DNA from: JAAELZ01 sp965223465
GTDB taxonomy: Bacteria; Pseudomonadota; Gammaproteobacteria; Arenicellales; Poriferihabitantaceae
Direction: 5' to 3'
Length of the DNA: 64,000 bases
Assembly: GCA_965223465.1 (NCBI GenBank)
Contig: OZ245025.1
Coordinates: 3,162,001-3,226,000 of the forward strand
The translations under genes and the position numbers were made by a program. The stretch's first letter is position 1. Each line of letters begins with the position of its first letter. Below are positions 61,953 to 64,000 of this stretch, piece by piece. The notes beneath the pieces were generated by a model that did not search any database, had not been told where the DNA came from, and saw nothing but the letters and a program-made list of their open reading frames with translations.

Positions 61953-63737
61953 TTATTTTTGGTTAAATATGGTGTCGATGCGCGTCCAGATTGCTTCAAA
62001 TTGGTCGAGATCGACCGGGCCAGAGGTGAGTAGTTCGGTTTTTAGTGTCTTAGGGTTATCTTGCGCCTGGGTGTTTTTTTGCATCGCGGCATTTAAACGT
62101 TCTATTTGATACGCCATTTTCTGTTGGGCATATTTCTCCGGGGTGGGTAGATCATGTATCACCTCAAGTTTCAGGCAGCGGCTTAATTGCGCCTCGGTGT
62201 TTTTATCAGTTGCCCCAATAATGCCATTTAGTGCCTGTTCCAATCTCGATTGCATTATCGCTTCAAGTTCTGGAGACAAGGTACTGAGTTGATCATATTG
62301 CTGTTGTGATTTTTCAACGTCAATGGCTTCGCCGCGTTGCTGTTGTTGTTCAATTGATGCACATAGCTTAGCTTTTTCAAGCAATGCGTTTTGTGCATGA
62401 CTAGTCTGTGCTTGTTGCGCTTTTTTTAGCGCTTCCTGGAATTGTTTTTGCGCTTTTCGCCACGCGTCCATCAAGCCTTTTTCAGCCTTTCTGGGCACAT
62501 ATCCAATGGTATTAAACTGGTCTTTATGTTGTGCAAGCACGGTTTGACTTTTAAGTAGCTGCGTTTGAGATGCACTTGCAGCTTTGACCAGGCTCTCCAC
62601 GATTTTGCGTTTTTGTTTTAAATTCTCGTTGCGTTCTTGCTCCTGTATTTTTCGCTTGTCATCTCGTCTGGCGTAAACCTGATTCTGGGCTTTTTGATAT
62701 TGTTCCCACAATTTGTTTTCGACACTCCGTTTTTCTAGTACTGTCACTTGCCATTTCTTTTTAAGCTGATCAAGCTGAGACATAGCATCGCGTAAATCTT
62801 CCACCTCAGCCAATGCGCTCACTTCCTGGATTAGCTGTTGCCGCGCTTTTAAGCTGCGCGTTCGTTCACGACCAAGATGCTCTTCAAATTGCGCCAGTGC
62901 TTGCTCGAGTTGAGACTTCAGTTTTTTATGGTGCTTGTAATCGGTATGTCCAATTTTGTAGAACCTCCCTTTGCTTTGGCGCAACCATTTATCAATCTCT
63001 TTCCAGTCCGGTTTATGCCAATCAATTTGCGCGAAGCGGGCATTGATATCTGCGATAAGCTGGCGTTTATCTGCAAGGTTTTGTTTTCTAGTGGCTTTTT
63101 GTGCTTCAAAATAAGGTTTGCAGGGCGCATAAGCGGCATCGCAGGCTTCACTAAATTGCTTCCAAAGCTTATGTTCACTGTGATCACCGGATTGTTCCCA
63201 TGCTCGCCATTGGGCTTTGGCGTCGCGGATCGCATTCGCAATTTTATTGGGTTCCAGGCGGCTGCCGACCAGTTGTTTCATTTGATCGATTAGATTTTCA
63301 CGCGCCTGCGTGGTGCCCCAATGACGCCAGGCACTTAGCTTGCGCATTCTGGGATAAATTTGATCTAGTTTTTTATCAATTTTTGCGCGTCGTTGTGTGG
63401 ATAAACCGGGTATTTGTCCCGCAACGGAAAGTGCTTTTTGGGTTGCTTTTTCAGCGAGCTGGAGCTTCTCTTCTTTTAAGGCTGCTTGGGCTTTTTTTAG
63501 TTCGGCCTTAACCAGCTTGTAATCTTTTTCACGTTTACTGGTTTGGCGATGGACACGATCACGCAGTTTTTCCAGGCTATCGGCCAGGACTTGATTGAGC
63601 GCATGGTCTTTATCAAGGGTAATTAGTTTTTCAGTTCGTTTCCGGAGTTTTTTAGCATTGGATTCATCGATGCCTTTCTTACTGTTCAACAGGTTTTCGA
63701 TATCATTTATTAAGTTTTGGTGTGCTGCCTGCTGCAT
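61953..63737 (-). CDS. DUF349-domain protein
   Basis: 594 residues, mostly helical and charged, with tandem DUF349 units of about 75 residues (WKQFSEACDAAYAPCKPYF, WEQYQKAQNQVYARRDDKR). No catalytic site; long coiled-coil appearance. Soluble; role unknown in proteobacteria. First gene of the minus-strand group with fumarase and acyltransferase. Confidence 0.9.
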   Translation of the reverse strand: MQQAAHQNLINDIENLLNSKKGIDESNAKKLRKRTEKLITLDKDHALNQVLADSLEKLRDRVHRQTSKREKDYKLVKAELKKAQAALKEEKLQLAEKATQKALSVAGQIPGLSTQRRAKIDKKLDQIYPRMRKLSAWRHWGTTQARENLIDQMKQLVGSRLEPNKIANAIRDAKAQWRAWEQSGDHSEHKLWKQFSEACDAAYAPCKPYFEAQKATRKQNLADKRQLIADINARFAQIDWHKPDWKEIDKWLRQSKGRFYKIGHTDYKHHKKLKSQLEQALAQFEEHLGRERTRSLKARQQLIQEVSALAEVEDLRDAMSQLDQLKKKWQVTVLEKRSVENKLWEQYQKAQNQVYARRDDKRKIQEQERNENLKQKRKIVESLVKAASASQTQLLKSQTVLAQHKDQFNTIGYVPRKAEKGLMDAWRKAQKQFQEALKKAQQAQTSHAQNALLEKAKLCASIEQQQQRGEAIDVEKSQQQYDQLSTLSPELEAIMQSRLEQALNGIIGATDKNTEAQLSRCLKLEVIHDLPTPEKYAQQKMAYQIERLNAAMQKNTQAQDNPKTLKTELLTSGPVDLDQFEAIWTRIDTIFNQK

Positions 63738-63819
63738 TGGGTGTTAAGCGTACGTCAATAAACTAAAAATAAATAAAGTTTAATTTTACAGCAAAATGCA
63801 GAGCCATTAGGATATGCCT

Positions 63820-64000
63820 ATGCATAGATTGTTAAAAAGCTTACGCCAGTTGTTGGCGCTAAGCTCATTTTTTTGGCTGGCCGCCACGCTCGCCAGTTTC
63901 AGTGTTGCGCCAGCGGTGATGGCTGCCAAAATAGTACCGCAACATGAACTCGGCTGTAGCGCTGATTTCCCCTGTCCTGATGCATTGCATCGGCGCGTAG
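63820..64000 (+). CDS. Secreted protein, 5' fragment
   Basis: 60 residues, cut by the window end. AGGA 7 bases before ATG 63820 supports this start; ATG 63814 is in frame. Signal peptide LAATLASFSVAPAVMAAK. The part after it, ELGCSADFPCPDALHRRV, has the F-P-P/C-P-x-L-x-x-RV pattern near the start of some periplasmic lytic transglycosylases, but too little is visible to call. Confidence 0.65.
   Translation, partial: MHRLLKSLRQLLALSSFFWLAATLASFSVAPAVMAAKIVPQHELGCSADFPCPDALHRRV

Overview
The window is chromosomal DNA of a gammaproteobacterium that I cannot place to genus. The evidence is the gene set and its order: an FtsZ tail with the DLDVPAFIRNQ peptide, tesA divergent from ybbA-ybbP, yejABEF, surE-pcm-yqaA, petABC-sspA-sspB-hslVU and pdxA-rsmA. 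Base composition is moderate, with two clearly AT-richer accessory patches. Two TlpA/DsbA-type redox proteins, a bc1 complex and a repeat protein that faintly recalls sulfur-globule proteins would suit an aerobic aquatic organism, but this is inference. No tRNA, rRNA or CRISPR array was seen. No stretch above 300 bases lacks a gene or an element; the longest gaps are 4566-4819, 30413-30672, 44452-44709 and 56276-56525.

Layout. 1-4565: end of ftsZ, a metallo-hydrolase, a DUF2892-like membrane peptide, a GMC oxidoreductase with its small subunit, and a secreted protein with an unusual leader. 4820-5810: a complete IS982-family insertion with inverted repeats and 8-bp target duplication. 5825-10241 (minus): a DMT transporter, then mutY-methyltransferase and upp-yggX-alkB. 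10293-17584: the yejABEF peptide importer, ycgN and a FemAB-like protein. 17625-20749: a two-helix protein and an AT-rich patch with an unknown secreted protein and an intact IS481-family element. 20750-28416: DJ-1, GFA, tesA, ybbAP and hydrolases. 28529-35634: trpD with a palindromic promoter, a second protein with the unusual leader, a K+ channel, an M24 peptidase, panC, a trypsin-like protease with an altered active-site motif, wrbA and arsC.

35800-38709: yihY, then a small accessory island. The island holds a decayed copy of a RAYT 3' end, a glycine-rich protein that may be an orphan Rhs C-terminus, a two-helix peptide, a complete RAYT transposase bounded by inverted GGGGTCAGCC motifs, and a small acidic protein. 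38710-42245 is a DUF1501/DUF1800 secreted pair. 42462-53546 is mostly housekeeping: surE-pcm-yqaA, petABC, sspAB, hslVU (with a textbook sigma-32-type promoter), an alkyltransferase-like protein, pdxA and rsmA. 53602-64000: avtA, the repeat protein with its own strong promoter and terminator, redox and secreted proteins, dodecin, and the DUF349-fumarase-acyltransferase operon. A truncated secreted protein closes the window.

The parts most worth a second look are the WDMPFF/GRGR repeat protein (55022-56275), the RAYT/Rhs-like island (36732-38700), the shared leader of 3987-4565 and 29675-30412, and the membrane-anchored YejA.
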